A stretch of 64,000 bases of DNA, from the NCBI GenBank assembly GCA_025435555.1, contig JAIWWG010000047.1, positions 206,497-270,496 of the forward strand, in the 5' to 3' direction. Below are positions 45,636-55,136 of the stretch, piece by piece. The position numbers and the translations under genes were made by a program. Numbering within the stretch: position 1 is the first letter of the stretch; every line of letters begins with the position of its first letter. The notes beneath the pieces are model-generated. The model was not told where the DNA came from and did no database searches. It saw nothing but the letters and a program-made list of their open reading frames with translations. Origin of the DNA: Chytriomyces cf. hyalinus JEL632. Lineage: Eukaryota; Chytridiomycota; Chytridiomycetes; Chytridiales; Chytriomycetaceae.

Positions 45636-46109
45636 ATGAACCGACAATCACCGACACTCAACATGGACCCACGCTTGAACAAACTGGCCCTCCTCGACAC
45701 CCGCATGCAAGAGAGCACTCCATCTCCATCTCCGACAGAGTCTGTACAGTTTCGGTACCCAACGGCTGCAACATCCTCGCGCACAAACACCGTTGCCAAG
45801 CAACTCAGCAAACAGCAGAAGCTACGCAAGACTTGCAAGCAAACCATCATCAAACCTGTTGCCGAATCTGCGCTGCCGCTGCAAATGAAGTCGATCCATA
45901 AAATGTCGATTGCATTCTTGGTTGAAGATGTGGACGACTCCAAGATGATGTACCGCAGCCGGCTGCATTATGTACGGCCAAAGAGCGTACAGGATTCATG
46001 GCAGAGAAGCAAAGGAGGCCCTGAGAATGCGTTGGATGGCAGGAGGACGGCGGCCAAAGTCAAGACGAAGAATGTGGCGGTATCAATGGATCGAACGCAG
46101 CTCTCATGA
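45636..46109 (+). CDS. fingerless array relative with the N-terminal motif
   Basis: Single exon, 157 residues, ATG 45636 to TGA 46107. It contains KMSIAFLVEDVDDSKMM at about residues 89-105, nearly identical in pattern to MKISFLVEDYCQ of array gene 6. It has no C2H2 finger in any frame before or after the stop. The C-terminal part is basic (RRTAAKVKTKNV). Upstream it has the A/C-rich, G-poor leader common to the array. It may be a truncated paralogue that now acts through the motif alone, for example as a competitor, or a decaying copy. Confidence 0.6.
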   Translation: MNRQSPTLNMDPRLNKLALLDTRMQESTPSPSPTESVQFRYPTAATSSRTNTVAKQLSKQQKLRKTCKQTIIKPVAESALPLQMKSIHKMSIAFLVEDVDDSKMMYRSRLHYVRPKSVQDSWQRSKGGPENALDGRRTAAKVKTKNVAVSMDRTQLS

Positions 46110-47144
46110 ACTGGCTTTTTACTTTTGATAACCTCCCTAGATACATAGACACGCATAACCTCCGTTGAACTTATATAAAAAATAAATGTGAATTAGTGAA
46201 AACAGTGATTTTCGTGGACTTGAGACACATTTGATTCAAAGTATTGACACCAGCACGCCTCCCACCTGAATTGCCAACAGCTTAGCAATATTCATGCAGA
46301 TGAATTATTAACTGGCCAGTACATGTGCGCATGATTATGAATCGCTTTCAGACGATATTATAAATGTTAGAAATACGTGCAAGCAACGTGGCAAGGGTCG
46401 AATAAACTTGAAAGCCGATTACAGTCCTGTCGATATTGCTGAAACGTCGAGAGAGAAGGCGATAGCGGTAAATGACGAGGTTGATAATGATACCGCAAAA
46501 AATGATAACGAGCTTTCACATGGGGTATCATTTCTGGCTTTCCCCTTTTTTCCTTTGGGACAAGCAAGTTGATAACAGCGGGGACTGGCTGCTGGTGATG
46601 GCGAATGCTGCGCGCAATGCATGCGTGGGGACACGACAGCGCAGAGCCAGTCCCCATGTGGCCTTTCCCGGGATGGATGCAGAGTGCACGTACCCGGAAC
46701 TCAAGGTCTTATCAACGTGGCGTTATCACGTGTTGGCTCAAACCGTGTGAGCCAATCAAAGTTGTAAAAAAATGGTGCAAAATTGACAACGTAACAGCTG
46801 TATCGATAATGCTTTGGTTGGGCCGCAGCGTGTGCTGCTTGCTGCTTGCTGCTGCTGTCACTCACCCTCCCCCCACCTGTCCAGTCCCGCTCTGGAGCCG
46901 ATGCATTTGCCCCAGTGCTCTCGGTGTCGCTGAGGGAGGACATGGCATCCACCCGTCTCTGGTGACGCAATCTCTTCCCGCTGTTATCTGGGCAGAAACA
47001 ATTTTCCGCTCTTGGAAAACTGTCAAAAAATTCAAGGGCACGTGAAAGAATCATAAAAAGGGACTCTGTCTGCGGATTCACCCACCCCAAGAAGGATATC
47101 AAACTACACCCAACAACAACCACAACAACAACGCCCAGCAACCC
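46110..47144. promoter_or_regulatory. 1 kb upstream region of array gene 4
   Basis: No convincing gene. Two CACGTG sites lie at 46,727-46,732 and 47,039-47,044. TCATAAAAAGGGAC at about 47,053 is a TATA-like element about 90 nt before the start. The leader from about 47,085 is CAAC-rich and almost free of G. Confidence 0.35.
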
Positions 47145-47696
47145 ATGCTGTCTACAAAGAAACACAGCGTCATGAATATCTCCAATCTCATCGACATGGA
47201 CTCAACAACCTCGTGCGATACCCACCACTTCTCAGACGCTTGTCACCCAGACTTGCCGCAGCTTGCTGCTGCTGCCTCTTCATATGCTTCCACGCCAGTC
47301 TACTACAGAGACTCTCTCACCCCACCAACCACTCCATCCAGCTGCAATTACGCAACTTCATGTTACACCCCTCCAAGCGAAGACGCCTCCTGGGTCCAAC
47401 TCGCACCACTCTCGAGAGTCTCCCCCGCAGCAGCAGCATGCAGGAAAGCACCATACTCTGTCCCACAACCCCGCAAGAGCGAGTCAATCTCCGACGTGTC
47501 TGTGAACGATGAGCTTCTTCCATTCCAATGCCCACACTGTCCAAACCGGTACAAGACGAAACATTATCTCGAGTCGCACTCTGCAGTACATTCTGCATCG
47601 CGGCCTTTTGTGTGTACGCTGAGTGGTGGGGCATGTCGAGGTTCGTTTCGCAGGGTGAGCGATTTGCGCCGACACATGAAAACTGTCAAGCATTAA
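47145..47696 (+). CDS. two-finger C2H2 protein, array gene 4
   Basis: Intronless, 183 residues. MNISNLIDMDSTTS begins at residue 10, the same octamer MNISNLID as array gene 2. A Ser/Pro/Ala-rich middle follows. Fingers: FQCPHCPNRYKTKHYLESHS and FVCTLSGGACRGSFRRVSDL with RRHMKTVKH; finger 2 has a two-residue insertion between the cysteines (C-x6-C). The lack of introns where genes 1 and 2 have two suggests intron loss or a retrocopy origin. The stop lies directly after the second finger. Confidence 0.85.
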   Translation: MLSTKKHSVMNISNLIDMDSTTSCDTHHFSDACHPDLPQLAAAASSYASTPVYYRDSLTPPTTPSSCNYATSCYTPPSEDASWVQLAPLSRVSPAAAACRKAPYSVPQPRKSESISDVSVNDELLPFQCPHCPNRYKTKHYLESHSAVHSASRPFVCTLSGGACRGSFRRVSDLRRHMKTVKH

Positions 47697-48195
47697 GTGT
47701 GTTTCGGAGCGGAGTCTGCTTTCTTTCTTCCGACACTTTCTTTCAGCCGTGGTGTTTTTTTTATATCACGGCAATTCTCTCTCTCTCTCTCTCCTGCATG
47801 CGCATCTACAAGTTTTACCCTTACCCTTTTTCGCTATAATTTACAGTGTGATGACCCGATTAGACACACAAACCTGCACAGCAATAAAAACATGAATCTT
47901 TCCAACAACACTCTTTGACTGCACTTGAAACGTCAACATTGCACCAGTAACAGCAGCAGGCTGTACAGCGCCTGATAACGTGCAACAGCATCACCATAGT
48001 ACTACTCTGTGCTTTTACAACTGATAACACAGTTCGCATTTTGTGTGTGCCATGCGCTCCCAACACGTGCGCGGTTGTTATGGGCTTGAGAGGGCGTGTG
48101 TGATTGAAACACGCGGCACGCAATTCCCATGAAAATAAAAACACCGACAACTCTCTCTTTCCCACTCTACACCATTAAAAAATACATCCCCCAGA
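47697..48195. promoter_or_regulatory. upstream region of array gene 5
   Basis: 499 bp, with a TC dinucleotide run at about 47,778-47,793, a CACGTG site at 48,064-48,069 and a pyrimidine/A-rich, G-poor leader just before 48196. No coding frame assigned. Confidence 0.35.
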
Positions 48196-48738
48196 ATGCC
48201 CGTGCCTGACACCCAGCAACTGCATCCAGAACCATACCCCATCATGCATGCATCCACCTATATACACCATAAGGCATTCAACCCAATGAGCATCTGCAAT
48301 CTTGTTGACGCAGGTCCAGACCCAGTCCCAGCAGCAGCAGCAGCAACAACCAATCAAACCAGACGCAGCTTCCCATCTCCCCCCGTGTCTCCCGCCCCAT
48401 ACATTCTCGCATCCTCCAAGGCATCCAACAACAACAACAACAGCAACCACCACCACCACCACGCAGCCGCTACTACCATGTCACCGAGTTTGATCCTATC
48501 GCAACTGAGCCATCTCCACAATGCAAACCTACCTCTCAAGGCCGTGTGTGCCACAAAACCGCCGCGATACGCATGCAACGTGTGCGGGAAAGGATTCCGA
48601 CGCATCTTGTTTCTTCACAAACACATGCAACAAACGCATTTTGAAGAATGTCCGTATGTATGCAATCGGACAGGATGTGGACACATGTTTGGCACGTCTT
48701 TGGAGCTTTCACGGCATGACAGGCAGTTTCATGTTTGA
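48196..48738 (+). CDS. two-finger C2H2 protein, array gene 5 (divergent)
   Basis: Intronless, 180 residues. Motif MSICNLVDAGPDP at about residue 31. Low-complexity runs include polyalanine, polyasparagine and five histidines. Fingers: YACNVCGKGFRRILFLHKHM with QQTH, and YVCNRTGCGHMFGTSLELSR with HDRQFH. It is the most divergent member: the KHHL helix of finger 1 and the FRRxQDLRRH helix of finger 2 are both replaced, so the DNA preference should differ. It is also the only finger 1 with the canonical C-x2-C-GKGF start. Confidence 0.82.
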   Translation: MPVPDTQQLHPEPYPIMHASTYIHHKAFNPMSICNLVDAGPDPVPAAAAATTNQTRRSFPSPPVSPAPYILASSKASNNNNNSNHHHHHAAATTMSPSLILSQLSHLHNANLPLKAVCATKPPRYACNVCGKGFRRILFLHKHMQQTHFEECPYVCNRTGCGHMFGTSLELSRHDRQFHV

Positions 48739-49203
48739 AAAAAAAAAAACAATGGTGATTCTGTTTTTTTTTTTTACTTTTATGGTTTGAAAATACCGAT
48801 ACAGAGAAACGAGTTTAATAATAAACATAGTGAACTGAAAAAAGTAGGAGATGACACGACGTTGAGGAATGCCTCGAAACGGTAATGCGCGTGCCTACAG
48901 CTTCAATATAAATACTTTGCCACGAAAATTGGGGTATGCTTGGTTGGAGTGAGCAGTCAGTCGAAAGAGTTTGCCGAAGCAAAAAGAAAAGAAAAAAGAA
49001 GGAAACAGAACAAGAACAAACAAACATAGAACGACGAGACAAGCAATCAGAGTGACAAACAAAGTCCACTCAAACAGGTTCCAATCAATCCAATCCAATC
49101 CAATCCAATCCCCAAGGTTCAATCAAACCTATCTAAAACCAAATATCAATCAACTTTCACATTCACGCAAACCAGTGCAACAACTGAATCCAGACAATAA
49201 AAA
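48739..49203. promoter_or_regulatory. upstream region of array gene 6
   Basis: 465 bp. An ATATAAATAC element lies near 48,905. From about 49,080 the sequence is a G-poor leader containing tandem CCAAT units (about 49,081-49,110). No coding frame is convincing. Confidence 0.35.
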
Positions 49204-49803
49204 ATGCCGTCTGAGACAGCAGTGCGGAATTTGCCCATCTTCATGCAATCTGCACAACCATCCTGCGAGCGGGATGCACAAAACCCCCTCTCCCAAGACC
49301 TGTCCCAGAGAGACATAAACGTCAACTACGCTTCACCACCAACCTCCGCATGGCACGCCACCAAGTTACCAAAACGGCAACAACACAGAATGAGCATCCA
49401 GTTTCTCATTGACGCAGACGGCAATCCACATCGAGGCAACCCGTTACACTGTGAATTGAACTATTCCCAATCAGCACCAGCAACAGACACGGCTCCCTTC
49501 CAGCCGAAAGTCATCAAGCAGCAGGACGCCTTGCACCACAATTCCAGCATTTCGCATCAACCTCAGCAGCCAGTGTCACCGCCTTCCTCAGACAATCATG
49601 TACGCAAGTACCCGTGCCTGTTTTCTGGCTGCACTTCGCGGTTTCTCCGGAAACACCACCTGGAGAGCCATATAAACACGCATTTATCTCAAAAGGGATT
49701 CAGCTGCGACATTACTGGATGTTCATCTGCGTTTTCGAGGTTACATGACCTGCAGCGGCATAAGCGCACAGTGAAGCATGCACAGCAACTAAATAATAAA
49801 TAA
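49204..49803 (+). CDS. two-finger C2H2 protein, array gene 6
   Basis: Intronless, 199 residues, ATG 49204. Motif MSIQFLIDADGNP at about residue 63, then a Gln/Pro/Ser-rich middle. Fingers: YPCLFSGCTSRFLRKHHLES with HINTH, and FSCDITGCSSAFSRLHDLQR with HKRTVKH, ending with a short QQLNNK tail. Spacing is C-x4-C-x12-H-x3-H then C-x4-C-x12-H-x5-H. Immediately downstream is a TAAAA pentamer repeat. Likely a DNA-binding regulator. Confidence 0.85.
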   Translation: MPSETAVRNLPIFMQSAQPSCERDAQNPLSQDLSQRDINVNYASPPTSAWHATKLPKRQQHRMSIQFLIDADGNPHRGNPLHCELNYSQSAPATDTAPFQPKVIKQQDALHHNSSISHQPQQPVSPPSSDNHVRKYPCLFSGCTSRFLRKHHLESHINTHLSQKGFSCDITGCSSAFSRLHDLQRHKRTVKHAQQLNNK

Positions 49804-50421
49804 ATAAAATAAAATAAAATAAAGTTCAAGACGCTCGCTCGCTGGAAGCCATGTTCGACTTCCAACGCAGGCAGGGTACGACTGCTGCTGTTTCGTTGTT
49901 GGTTGTTGGCCGAACGAGCAATTTTTTGTTCATCAAGAATGGAGATCAATAATTTATGCAAAGCCCAGGTGAAAATAATTTCCAATCTCCACCCATTTTC
50001 TTTTTTTTTTTTTTTTTTTACGTGTTTTTTATATTATGGTTTTTTTTGGGGGTTGGGTCTGTAGACATTCCAGCGGCCTCTTTTTACTTGTCGTGTATTT
50101 TATATCTACATTCTCTGCAGTTGCATCCCCACGTCTGACGCCTGCCTGCCTGGCGTGCGTGCGTGCGTGTCGGTGCAGAAACGGCGAAACTTTCTTTTAA
50201 GTGGCTTTTTGCTTCAAAAATTCATTTAACGCTGCTGCTCATGCTGCTGCTTTTCCTTACCACCCTGACGCCTCCTTTTTTCGTGTGTCTCTTTTTTTTA
50301 ATGATTTCCGACCCGCGCGTTATAAAGAGAGAAGCGCCCTCCCTCATTCTTACACGCCAACAGTTTCTCGGCAATCTCCACCTCCCAGATAACAACTAAA
50401 AAAAAAAAGAGGAAACGCCCA
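49804..50421. promoter_or_regulatory. upstream region of array gene 7
   Basis: 618 bp that begins with AATAA/TAAAA repeats (to about 49,823), has a T19 run near 50,001 and a GCGTGCGTGCGTG repeat near 50,154. TTATAAAGAGAG near 50,320 could act as a TATA element. The last 80 nt are A/C-rich and G-poor, ending in an A11 run before the start. Confidence 0.35.
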
Positions 50422-51280
50422 ATGCACCCTTCAGCGCCTACACCCGTTCAGCCTTACAAAGTCGAGCAAGTCTACTTTACAACAAGATCCTTGTCGATTT
50501 CTCTGGCCCATCCACAACAACAACAACAACAACAACAACATATCTGGACCGGCCATTTGAACCTGCCCTCCCCGCTGCAAACACCAGCACAGTCATTTTG
50601 CGGTGCTTCTGCAAGAGAGTGTATGAAGATTTCGTTTCTGGTCGAGGACTACTGTCAAGTGGATAATGGCACTGCTACCACCAATGACACTCTCGCTGCC
50701 GCCGCCGCAGGAGTACCGGTGTTTGGACTTTTTGACTCGGGCCCAGCGTCGTTGCCGTCACCGACGCATCAAGACACGCAGCACCAGTACAAGCAACCTT
50801 CACCACCGTGCAGCACTCTGCCAAAGAAAACACGTGCAACTCGTCCAACGACCAGCAGCCAAGAAAAACAGACTTTCATCTGCGAAACGTGTTCCAAAGT
50901 GTTTTATCGGAAGCATCATTTGGCAAGGTATGTGTATTTTTTTTTTTTTTTTGAGACCCTTCCTTCTCTGGCTCTTTTTTTGTGTTTTTTTCAAACCCTT
51001 GAAAAAAAAACTTGTTTTTTGCAGCCATCTCGACGCACATCGGACTGGGAAGCCGTTTCGATGCTACGTGAATTCCAATTGCCCGGCAGCATTTCGAAGG
51101 TGCATGCCCTTTTATTTTTAAACCTTTTTTTTTTTTTTTTTTTTTTTTGCGTTTGAATTGTTTGACGCTGTGGACAGAGTGATTGTCAGTGTATCGCTTA
51201 TCCCATTCACTTTTTTTTACCAATCCTTCAGAATTCAAGATTTGCGGCGACACATGCAGAAAGTGCGCCATGACTACTGA
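50422..51280 (+). CDS. two-finger C2H2 protein, array gene 7
   Basis: Exons 50422..50927, 51025..51099 and 51232..51280, 209 residues. It contains a polyglutamine run (8 Gln from CAA codons) and the motif MKISFLVEDYCQV at about residue 68. Fingers: FICETCSKVFYRKHHLASHL with DAH, intron 1 falling within the Ser codon after HHLA; and FRCYVNSNCPAAFRRIQDLR with RHMQKVRH, intron 2 within the FRR arginine codon, the same phase-2 position as in array gene 1. Both introns have long T runs before the acceptor. Finger 2 has a one-residue insertion (C-x5-C). Confidence 0.85.
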
Positions 51281-52099
51281 GTGCAGTAGATATACACGAT
51301 ATTTTTGGGGGGTCTGTACAGATAGGGAAGTAGCGAGTGTAAAAAAAAAAGAAAGGACGGGGTGTGTAACAAGACTTTGATTGTAAAATATTTTTGATGC
51401 GGGCGGTTGTGAGGAATTTGTTTGTGAAGAGAAGGAGAGTTCCAAATGTTGCTGGGCTTCTCAATAAAATAACATGTGCTCTTTTTTATGGCTGGCTGGT
51501 AAATGGCGCGCAGAAGAAGAGCTGAAAGTAATGACGAAATTCGGGGCTCTTTGGGGTGGCGAAGTTGACTTCTGTCTCATTTTCGCGCAGCTGCAAAAAA
51601 TGCAGGGGGGTGCAGCGAGGGCGGGCAAATGAAAATGAGTCGTTTTAAACAATGTTGCTTGTGAAAGTTGGGAGGCAAATTGCAATTTTAATAATGACAA
51701 TGAAATTGTTGTTTTTTTTGCGTAAACAAGGCAAATGACTGTGCAAGTTGCGCCAGTGAAACCCAGCCACTGGTTACCGCAACCGCAGCATGCACTTGAC
51801 AAGCAACCGACACTTGCAAAGAGCGGTGCACATAAATAAGCGCCTGTTTGCGCTGATTAAAAGAGCGAAGCTTTGGCGCGGAAAGCCAATTTTCACCTCA
51901 TCAATCAAATTTTATAAAATTTTAGCAGTCAAAAGTCACCTGTGTGCAACCAACCAACCAATAGAAAAAGTAAACAGAAAAAAGCAAGCCCCAAATTCCC
52001 ACAAGCTGTCGCTCAAGCTGTCACTTTGCTCTGCTGCCCCAGCGCCCTCGACAGACCCAACCACCCAACACCAACACCCCCCCCAACACACACAGCCAT
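51281..52099. promoter_or_regulatory. upstream region of array gene 8
   Basis: 819 bp; CACATAAATAAG near 51,829 and TTTTATAAAATTTTAG near 51,909 are TATA-like. From about 51,940 the leader is CAACCAACC-rich, later CCAACACCAACACCCCCCCC, and nearly G-free. No gene seen. Confidence 0.35.
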
Positions 52100-53050
52100 A
52101 TGCTCGCTCTTAACCATCTCGTGGACTCGGCCGATGACGATGAATCCACCAACCTCAATGCAACCAACTCAGTCGTCACACAAATTTACTCAACCCTCCC
52201 GGATGCGCCGGGACCCCGCTCCGTCGTCTCCCCGAGCAGCCAAATGGGCATCCACTTCATGCTCGAGCACGATGCCGGCGAACCCAGCATTCCTTCACAA
52301 TTTATGAGCCATGTGCGTGAAACGGCGGACATTCAGCTCTCCGATCCAATCAATGAGAATGTGTCTATCTCAACCAACCAGACAGCAGCAACAACAACAA
52401 CCTCACATCTCGCGCCATCCTCCCATCTTCACAAACAGCCTCCATTTTTGCATCCGCCGTACTCGCCGCTGGAAGGGTCAAGCACTTTTCCGATCATGCT
52501 TCAACAGCCTCTTGTTCATTCTTTAAAACTGCCAGCATTCCCAGTCTATAGCCACAGCCAGTTTGCCGAGCATCAGCAGCAACAGCTGCGGCACTTGCAA
52601 TACCCGCAGCAGCAGCGGCAGCCGCTCATTTATCAACAGCACAGCAACCACCACCAGCCAGCTCACGATCATCATGCAGAAACAGAACACCAGCCACACC
52701 TTCAATTCATTGACATACACAGCGCCAGTGACAGCAACAACAATAATAACAATAACAACAAGAGCAACCGCCACCCGATCCTTCATCAATCCACATCGAG
52801 CGCCAGTCAGTCCCCTCAACTAAGTCAAATCCCCGCAAATTCACCATCCCCGCAACCGGCACCGCACAAGCGCTTCACATGCACGATGGAAGGTTGCGGG
52901 AAAGTGTTTTTTCGGAAACACCATCTTGTCTCGCATCTTGTTTCACATTCAGAGGCCAAGCCCTACCGATGCACCATCCCAGGGTGTGACGGCACGTTTA
53001 GAAGGAATCAGGACTTGCGACGGCATTTACGGAAAGTGAAGCATGATTGA
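52100..53050 (+). CDS. two-finger C2H2 protein, array gene 8
   Basis: Intronless, 316 residues. It opens MLALNHLVDSADDDES, a variant of the array motif placed at the very N-terminus, and has a second related stretch MGIHFMLEHDAG near residue 49. The middle is Gln/His-rich with an 8-Asn run. Fingers: FTCTMEGCGKVFFRKHHLVS with HLVSH, and YRCTIPGCDGTFRRNQDLRR with HLRKVKHD. Finger 2 shares IPGCDxxFRRxQD with array genes 9 and 10, so these three adjacent genes are probably recent duplicates. Confidence 0.87.
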   Translation: MLALNHLVDSADDDESTNLNATNSVVTQIYSTLPDAPGPRSVVSPSSQMGIHFMLEHDAGEPSIPSQFMSHVRETADIQLSDPINENVSISTNQTAATTTTSHLAPSSHLHKQPPFLHPPYSPLEGSSTFPIMLQQPLVHSLKLPAFPVYSHSQFAEHQQQQLRHLQYPQQQRQPLIYQQHSNHHQPAHDHHAETEHQPHLQFIDIHSASDSNNNNNNNNKSNRHPILHQSTSSASQSPQLSQIPANSPSPQPAPHKRFTCTMEGCGKVFFRKHHLVSHLVSHSEAKPYRCTIPGCDGTFRRNQDLRRHLRKVKHD

Positions 53051-53107
53051 AGGTCTCTCTTTTTTCGCTTGGATACGATGATACACAATAAATTAAGAGC
53101 TGTACGA

Positions 53108-53163
53108 ATGGATGGATGGATGGATGGATGGATGGATGGATGGATGGATGGATGGATGGATGG
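53108..53163. repeat. ATGG tetranucleotide microsatellite
   Basis: About fourteen consecutive ATGG units, seen directly. Reading frames through it are artefacts. Confidence 0.95.
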
Positions 53164-53531
53164 GGTGTATAGACAAGGTCGTGCTGGATAGCAACACCAA
53201 CCAGCGCAAAGATGACCTCAACAGACGCACAATGAGTTCACCAAATGACGCCCACGTGACTCGGGGTGCAATGAGACAGACGCTTACTGAGACGCAGCAA
53301 GTAACGTAATGAGACAAGACAAGCCGGATTAATGAACTCGCAATTCGCGAAACTGAAACCCAGCGCAAATGACGCGTGTCTTTTTTTTCATTTCTTATTT
53401 TCGCTGTTTTCGTAATGAAGGACCAACGACCAAAAACGCAACCAATTTTCAACTTTGGAACGCGAAGGGAAACTGTTTAAATTTTAAAAAAAGACGTCAA
53501 ATCAAACAAAAACACCAGCCCACAAGCTGGC

Positions 53532-53544
53532 TATATATATAAGG
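53532..53544 (+). promoter_or_regulatory. TATA box of array gene 9
   Basis: TATATATATAAGG, about 120 nt upstream of the ATG at 53665, the clearest TATA element in the array. Confidence 0.6.
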
Positions 53545-53664
53545 ACGCCTCATCCAGTTTGCCCCACTCTCACACTCCCACCCACCCACTCACTCACTCA
53601 CTCTCAGCTACTCTACACCGCTACTTGTCTGCACCCACCCAACTGTCACTTGTCTCCTTCAGCC

Positions 53665-54756
53665 ATGTTTGCACTCGACCTTCTTGCCTCCGCTGCGCTG
53701 TCGTCCAGGGGCGGGTCCCCCGTACCAAGTCACGAAGCGAGTCCAGCCTTGTGTCCAGCTGCAACGCCTCTCGCAGAGCATCTCATGGACAGTGCTGAAA
53801 TGGCACCCAGTAGTGGAGTTGGTCTCGGCCTTTCCATTGGTGTAACGCTGCCTATGCCGCACAAGCCCACCTTAACCAACTCTCTGCCGCCCATCTCGTC
53901 CATCCACCAGTCTTTGCCAGTGGCGCGGGCACCCGTGCTGCTGTCTTCCTCGGCGGGCCCAGCGAGACAACGTTTATACTCGGTCACAGCGACATCCATG
54001 TTTACGCCCAAGCAGGCTCCGTATGTCCACCTTCAGCAAAACCCACACCACCACCAGCAACAACAGCAGCAGCAATTTATGCAGCAGCAACAGCCGGGTC
54101 CTCGCATCGTTATTGGATCCTCACCCTCCATCACTCCCATTTCTGAAACATTCCCCACTTCAGCAACCACTGCTTCAGCACCAACATCCCCGACCATGGG
54201 TTCTGGTGCAGCGGCCCCAACCACGTTTCGGCCAAGAAGCTTCTCGGTGCGACATGTAAATCTCGTCCCAGCACCAATGTCAACGGGAACAACGCTGGCC
54301 TATTCAACCAACAGTACTGCCATTCCACCACAATCCGTCTTTCTTGCATCCCCCGTTACAAACGCAAGTGCTGCAACTTCACCTGCCACACCGACCTCAT
54401 TCAACCAGATGCATGTACAAAGCAACTCAAGCCACAACTTGGTGCCACAAATTCTGAAACAGAAACCCTTGTCTGCAATCTCTGCACCAATAACAGCAGA
54501 CACCCCAGCAGCAGCAGCACGGAATGAGTACAGCTGTCCTCACTGCCTCAAAAATTTCACACGCAAACATCACCTGGTATCTCACATGGTCAGTCACTCG
54601 CAAGCTGCCCCTTTAAAGTGTCCCATTCCCGGGTGTGACGCCACGTTCAGACGCAACCAAGACCGTCGCAGACATATCCGTAAGATTCGGCATGACGGAG
54701 TAGATGCAAGCGTGGTTGCGACAGCTTTAAAGTCGTGCAACTCGATGGACGCGTGA
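53665..54756 (+). CDS. two-finger C2H2 protein, array gene 9
   Basis: Intronless, 363 residues; the ATG at 53665 is used because the frame upstream opens only at a non-ATG codon. It opens MFALDLLASAALSSRG, like array genes 8 and 10 and the minus-strand gene at 33-34 kb. The long disordered middle is rich in Ser, Thr, Pro and Gln, with 7 Gln in a row. Fingers: YSCPHCLKNFTRKHHLVSHM with VSH, and LKCPIPGCDATFRRNQDRRR with HIRKIRHD. A C-terminal tail of about 20 residues extends beyond the finger. Largest member of the array. Confidence 0.87.
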   Translation: MFALDLLASAALSSRGGSPVPSHEASPALCPAATPLAEHLMDSAEMAPSSGVGLGLSIGVTLPMPHKPTLTNSLPPISSIHQSLPVARAPVLLSSSAGPARQRLYSVTATSMFTPKQAPYVHLQQNPHHHQQQQQQQFMQQQQPGPRIVIGSSPSITPISETFPTSATTASAPTSPTMGSGAAAPTTFRPRSFSVRHVNLVPAPMSTGTTLAYSTNSTAIPPQSVFLASPVTNASAATSPATPTSFNQMHVQSNSSHNLVPQILKQKPLSAISAPITADTPAAAARNEYSCPHCLKNFTRKHHLVSHMVSHSQAAPLKCPIPGCDATFRRNQDRRRHIRKIRHDGVDASVVATALKSCNSMDA

Positions 54757-55136
54757 CTGTCCCCTTGATTGTATTTTGTGCTCCCTGCCTCTCCTATTTT
54801 ACTTGACCGTGTATAAACCGCCCTTTTTTATTTTTACTTTTTTAAACTATTTATCGGGATTGATATTCGTACAATACACACACTTGTCTGCTGTTCTTGT
54901 GTGTGTGCGCATTGACAATTTTTCACCTGGTTTAACTTGTAAAAAAAGACACATTCCAAGTGCACAAGCTCACCAAGCTCTCCAGCCCCCGTCAAGCAGC
55001 CACGCCCGTCCGTCTGTCCGCCCTCTCCGCCCCACCCAACATACCCCCCTCTCTCCCTCATTCGCAGACCCAGCCACAGCAGACGCGTTCACACTCTCCC
55101 GACCCTCACACAGCACACACACACCATAAAAAAAAA
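54757..55136. promoter_or_regulatory. upstream region of array gene 10
   Basis: 380 bp. GTGTATAAACCG near 54,810 is TATA-like. The final 140 nt are C-rich then CACACA-rich with little G, ending in an A-run at the start codon. Confidence 0.35.

Larger units (their letters stand above)
53051..53664. promoter_or_regulatory. upstream region of array gene 9 with microsatellite and TATA box
   Basis: 614 bp. An ATGG tetranucleotide run lies at about 53,108-53,163. A CACGTG followed by ACTC is at 53,253. A strong TATATATATAAGG is at 53,532-53,544, about 120 nt before the start. From 53,560 the leader is C/A/T-rich with CACT/CCCA repeats and little G. Confidence 0.5.

Noticed and set aside
53093-53452. 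119-codon minus-strand ORF with repeated Ile-His-Pro-Ser
   Set aside because: The repeat is simply the ATGG microsatellite read on the other strand.
53650-53664. Upstream extension of array gene 9 by five codons
   Set aside because: It begins at a non-ATG codon; the ATG at 53665 gives the start that matches its paralogues.
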